Below are positions 56,001 to 62,000 of a stretch of DNA of 64,000 bases, piece after piece; position 1 is the stretch's first letter; every line of letters begins with the position of its first letter. The position numbers and the translations under genes are program-made. The DNA is taken from assembly GCA_035222895.1 (NCBI GenBank), contig JAVYIG010005275.1, positions 62,001 through 126,000 of the forward strand, written 5' to 3'. Under the pieces are notes generated by a model, which saw only the letters and a list, made by a program, of their open reading frames with translations, was not told the DNA's origin and searched no databases. The stretch is from Strongylocentrotus droebachiensis (Eukaryota > Echinodermata > Echinoidea > Camarodonta > Strongylocentrotidae).

Positions 56001-59000
56001 AGCAACACAATTTGCTTCAGTTAGACACAACTCTCTGCAATAGCACCCTCCTGTCCATGGGCTACACTACAACCCACGTTAAGACCAGTCACAGTAGGGG
56101 TTCAAGGGGACCCTTCCCACAAAAATGTTTCCCATGTAACCAATCAGCTTCTGTAAAGCATGAAGTACTTACCCAGCAGCACAAGGTGTAGTAGCCTCAG
56201 TCAGACCCAGCTCTCCGCAATAGAACCCTCCCATACAAGGACTACACTGAGAACTCATGTTTAGACCAGTCAAAGTAGGTCATAGTAGGGGTTAAAAGAA
56301 GACCCTTTCCACAAAAACGTGTTTTAGGTAATCATTCTGCTTCTATAGTATGCAGTACTTACCCGGCAGCACAAGGTGTCGTTGCTTCCGTCAGACCCAA
56401 CTCTCCGCAGTAGAACCCTCCCATACAAGGACTACACTGAGAACTCATGTTTAGACCAGTCACGTTGCTGAAGGTACCCAGAGGGCACTTGAACTCATTG
56501 TGATAGCGCGTACCCGCCGGGCAGTACGATCCTAAATAGAGGAGGAGACGGTATGGTGGAAAGTATGGTAATATTGAATCAAAATCAAAGGCTGGTATCC
56601 ATAAATGCATACAGGATGTATCTTTAGGTCTGAAATGAAACCTGACCAACCCAATATAAATGTATTTAGACCAGTGTTAAATGTACCAATTGCAGAAAAT
56701 AGTACCATAAAAATATACAGTAACCCTATATAACCCTCATTAAATAAAAGAGAACAAAAATCATGGCACTCAAACACTTTCTCATATCTATTTCTTCAGT
56801 GAAACAACTTGGTTTTACTTGATTAGCCTAAACGCAGTACCATGCAAGTTGAAGTTCTGCACACCATAAATCCTCAGAAAGTCAGAAGCAGGCGGATGTC
56901 AGAGTCCGACCTCAACCAAAAGGTGGGAACTTGCATCTCTAAATAACCGTTGCCATAAAAATGTACCATAACCCTTTATAACCCTTTAAATAAAAGAGTA
57001 CAGAAATTCACATCACTTAAACCGCTTTCTCATATTTGTTTCATCAATGTATCACTTAACATTGTACAATAGACTCTTAAAAAGAAACAAAGGTGTAAGA
57101 GTCTGAACCTCTGCCAAAAGGGGGGGGGGGAACTTGCATCCCTAAATAACCATCAACACCTACCTTGAGGGCAAGTAGAATTCTGGTAGAGGACCACCGG
57201 TTCTAGACGGTTATCACAGTAGAAGCCATCAGGGCATGTCTTGCAACCATCCTGCACCTCCTCGTCCTGGTACGTTCCCGAGTCGCAACGGATCGCCTCC
57301 GGGCTACCGACGGGACAGTAGTGGCCCTGGGGGCAGCGGTACTCGTAAGGAGTGGAGATGTTCTGACCGGATGGGCAGAAGTATCCTGCGTCGCACTCGG
57401 CCGTTGGGTGGCTGTTGGCGTAGCCAGAGCAGTACATGCCAGCAGGGCAGTCCAGGCAGTCCGACAGGGCTGGTAAACGGAAAGAGCAAATCATTGGATC
57501 AGTATTCATTGATGAACTTATTCCTGAAGGTTTCATTAAAGCCCCACTGTACTACTTGTAGCTACTTGCTCCCTCTATATAGAAAACTTCCCCAATCGGT
57601 GCCTGTTGGTCCCCCATGATCCTCTTTTTCTTATGATAATTGAGAGCTGAGTTGATGAGATAGCCATCTGTCAGTGACCTCGCTGTGTGGTCTAATCCCT
57701 TCTGGCGAAACTAGAACAGATGGTCTTTAAGGCTAAAGTTGCTCCTATAGATTAATTTGCATTTGGAAGGAATGAAGGGTTTGCACATATAAACAAACTT
57801 CTTCATGACGCGTTGGTTATAATCGGTTATTAAACCTAAAAGTATTTAAGTAATTCAAGCAGCTGTAAGACAATGATATTTCAAAGAGTTTTACTCTATT
57901 TTTTTTTTTAATACTCTTTTCGCACAGATCAAAACATTTTAAATAATTAAAGCCAGTATATTTGAAACGAAAACTGCTTAACAAAATGGACTAAACTGAG
58001 GAATCATGTTTTTAAACAAATTGTTTACATGTCAGATCTTGAGGTGCCTGGTCTTACCTTCATTTTCTGTTGTATTCAGGAACATTCCTGGAGGACACTC
58101 CTGCGCTTCTGAGCTTCCCTCTGGACAATAATGACCACTCGGACAAATATCACCTAAACAATAGAGGGCAGGAGAGAAAAATCAAATAAAACTTCAGTTT
58201 CTTCTACATTCCTGCCAACCTTTCAAAGAAAAATTAGGAATCTCTCAAGGCAAAATTAGGAATACAGTCATTTTCAGAAAAAGAGAGGAATCTAGAACTG
58301 ATAACAAAAGAAAGGTAGGAATCATTCCTCCAAAATAGGAATTGTTGGAATCTCTACAATACATTTACATAAAACAAACGCTTCAAACTAAATTTGCACT
58401 TTTGATGGCTTCAGACTTTTAAAGTGATAAATAAATATCTACTCCGAAACAAGTTAACATTTCTATGTGGGCATAGGATATGATAGCCTTGATATACAGT
58501 ATACAATATACTTCCCATTATCTTTATGAGAAATAGTAGTATCAAGATGAAATAAAGACTTGCAAAATGTGGTGTATTTTCCCATTCTACAACTTTGTCA
58601 AGGTATTCATGAACACAAGAGAGTATGGTCTTTCGTGTATACCTGAGGAAACTCCCTCTGGGCTTGCCGTCTCCGCGCCTCCAGTACAGTAATGCCCCGC
58701 GCTGCAGTTCCCGGCCGGGTACGGTAGCTCCACCACGTCACAGTACATGCCGGGGAGACAGGAGGTCGGGTAGACGGAACCTTGAGGGCAGTAGTGACCC
58801 ACCGGGCAGCGCCCTCCCTGGGAGACGTCAGTCGGTTGGGAGAACTGGGAGCCGTTGATACAGTACCAGCCCTCGTCGCATTCAGCAGTGGGGGCAGAGA
58901 GGCCAGGGATCTCACAGTACGTGCTAAAAAAAAGAGGAAAATGTGAACAATGATTTAAATGATGGGGATTGAGATTGATGATGACTATGATCATAACATT

Positions 59001-62000
59001 ATTATTATTATTTTATTTGGCAAATCAAGTCACATCAATACAACAATATAACAAACACGAATTGAGACAAAATCAATAGAAAACATATATAAATATTGTA
59101 ATAGCAGGTGCATAATAATATTTGTTACAATCATGATAATTTGGCAGGACACATTTTCCATATAAAGGTAACATGTATGTCGTAAAACCCAAGGCACTTC
59201 AATATAATGTCAATACTCAAATAAGCTATAATGTCAACAACAAAAGAAAAACTTGTACATGTGTACATGTAACAATAATTCCTCGCTTTGGGTGAAAAAT
59301 GACTCATTGATCCTCCTTTGAGATGTTTTGAGGCAATCTGTAATCTCTAGGGCTTACCCTGGCAGACAAAGGATGCAGTCACTCTCCTCTGATCTCCCGG
59401 TCAGGTTGTTAAACGTCCCTTCTGTGCATGGATGCTCATCCCACGTCGCCGTCTCCAGAGGGCAGTAGTACCCAGGGTTACACTCCTCCGGTACGGTCGT
59501 GTTCTGGGTACAGTAGAACCCTATGGGACAGCTTCTGCAGTTGAAGCGGCCCGTCTCGTTGTTGTACCGGCCAGCGATACAGGGTGCCGGTGCGTCCGAC
59601 CCAGCGGTGCAGAAGTGACCTGCAAGTAGAGAGGAATCATGGGATGTGGAGTAGAGCTACGCTGTCACATTTTAGTGTAGTTCTTTGAATCAAACAGTAC
59701 AAGGTGATAATAAATTTAACAATCATGTCTTCTTGTAAAATCGATACAAAACAAAACAAAAACAAAAAATATCTGTAAATATGGTCATAGGTTTTTTAAT
59801 AGAAAATCAGATCTTGTTTCGCGAGTCTACCATCATGCGCATAATTCACATGAATATGTTTGAGGTTCGTAACAGTATTTCTTTGAATGAAACAGTACTG
59901 TTACCCTTTCCGGATAGTTGCCCATATTTTGTGGTTTGCCTCAACTTTTGATTCAGAGACCTAATAATGATAAAGCGATATGGTTCTTTCATGAGAAGAA
60001 AGAACCATACTTTCTGCATCCATCTTGTCCATCTTCTTCTTTTTTTTTACCATATTGCATTTGTTTTAAAATCATTAAATTGGCAACATCATGATATGCT
60101 AAAAATCATTGTTTTTCAAGCAAATTGGCAGTTTTAGATCAGTTGACATAGGTTCTATACTGGTATATTTTTCTCAGGAAGAATTTTTATAACTTTTCCT
60201 GATAAAAATAGCACTATAAAATTAAAATACCAATGTTGCCAATTAAGAACAAAAGGTGACCGATTTGGGCCTGACATAATTCCTCACCAGTTGGGCATTC
60301 GCCTCCTTCAAGTGGATCGGTAGGCATACTCTTAGTAGATCCTTCGTAGCAGTACCACCCTTGTGCGCACTGTCCTGCTGTGATCGTCATCGTGGTGTTA
60401 GGACAGTATTCACCAGCTGTACAGAGAGTACAGTCTGTCTCTGACTCTAGCTGTGTGGTTGATCTGTGAACAAAGAATCGTTTTGATTTTGTTTGATATG
60501 ATTGGATAGGATTCACGGATGCAATCACTGTACGACGCATACTCATTGAAAATTTGATCTGCGGACAGTATCCTATATCCAGCATATACCAGCTTTCAAC
60601 CCTGGGCAGACTAACTAAACCCAACCCTAACCCTAAACCCAATATAAAATGCAATTGCAAACCTAACCCGAACTCTAATATGTGATCAATTTAGCTCTAA
60701 AATACAATACTGTCTTGTAAGGTTAACAAGTGAATACTTAAACGTAGATCAAAGTTCCTTTGTTAAACTTGAGTTTTGAATGAACTTAAACCAAGGCTAT
60801 GGTTTCAAGTTAAGTAGAGTACAGACCACCACATGCATATTTTGGATCACCAAAGTCAGATGTGCCATGGAACTCACCCAAATCTTCCCTTAGGACACGG
60901 CGTAGCGAAGCCGCTTCCCTCAGGGCAGTAGTATCCCACCGGACATACACTGTAGTCTGTGCTGGTAGTGATATCAAAGGGACCGGCTTGATAGGCAACC
61001 TGCTTGGAGTAGAAGCCAGCAGCGGTGGGACCAGTCACGTTGGCTAGACCAGCAACCTCACAGTAGTGCCCTGGACATAGAATGGAAGAATGTTCAATTA
61101 ATAATAATAAGAATAATAATAATCCGTTCTTATGTAGCCTATAACGCATTATGATATAACGTCCCTATGCGCTTCCAAAGAGCTTTGGAAATTATAACCC
61201 TCGCTTTAGCTTCATCAACCTTTATCATCGCACAGTGCATTTCAAGGTATAATCCTACCGGGTACCTCAGAGTTTGGTAAATGTAATTAACATCTTGCCA
61301 AAGGACGTTAATGTTGTGGGCAATTATCCAAATAGATTGGCTGTGGTGATAAAGACTTTGATGATATGAAAATAAGATACAAGTTGTTTCCACTTTTATG
61401 TTAAGTGCAATTTCTGTAAATATACTTGCAATGAACTTGAATTGAAATTTAAAAAATTGAAAAAACTCATTACAAGAATTTGTTTTAATCTAATAGTGAT
61501 ACATCATACACTAAGACCTCTTTCAGACAACACCTGCATAGAAAGATTGCCTTGAACCAAACACTGTTCTCTTGTTGAAATCTGAATCAAAGTAAGCTAG
61601 AAAAAGAGGGACCGCCCGACCATAAAAACCACTTTGCTTGTCTCTTTTAAGCATTGTCAATATACAGCTTTCCCTTTGTTGTGAATATAAGTAGGGATGG
61701 CCTTTCTCATTTTCTCAGCATGTTCTCCATCGCCATGACTACCACTCCCATCATAACGACAATCTTTGACACCGAGTATAAAAATCATCTTCTGAAAATA
61801 ATAATAATAATAATAATAGGCATTTCTATAGCGATGTCTATCTAGAAATCCTATTCCGAGGCGCATTAATTATTACCCCGGCTTTAGCCTAGCTGCCATT
61901 ACAGCACTCTAGCATTTCAAGGAATTAATTCCTGCCAGGTACCCATTAACCTCATCTGGGTCGAGTGTGGCAAATGAAGATTAATGCCTTGCCAAAGGAC

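Noticed and set aside
56172-56270. Almost intact E62 3' half as an extra exon
   Set aside because: Good frame and donor, but I find no AG in a suitable place upstream.
60600-60670. Telomere-like 'aaccctaaccctaaaccc' sequence
   Set aside because: Only about three imperfect units; too short to mean anything.
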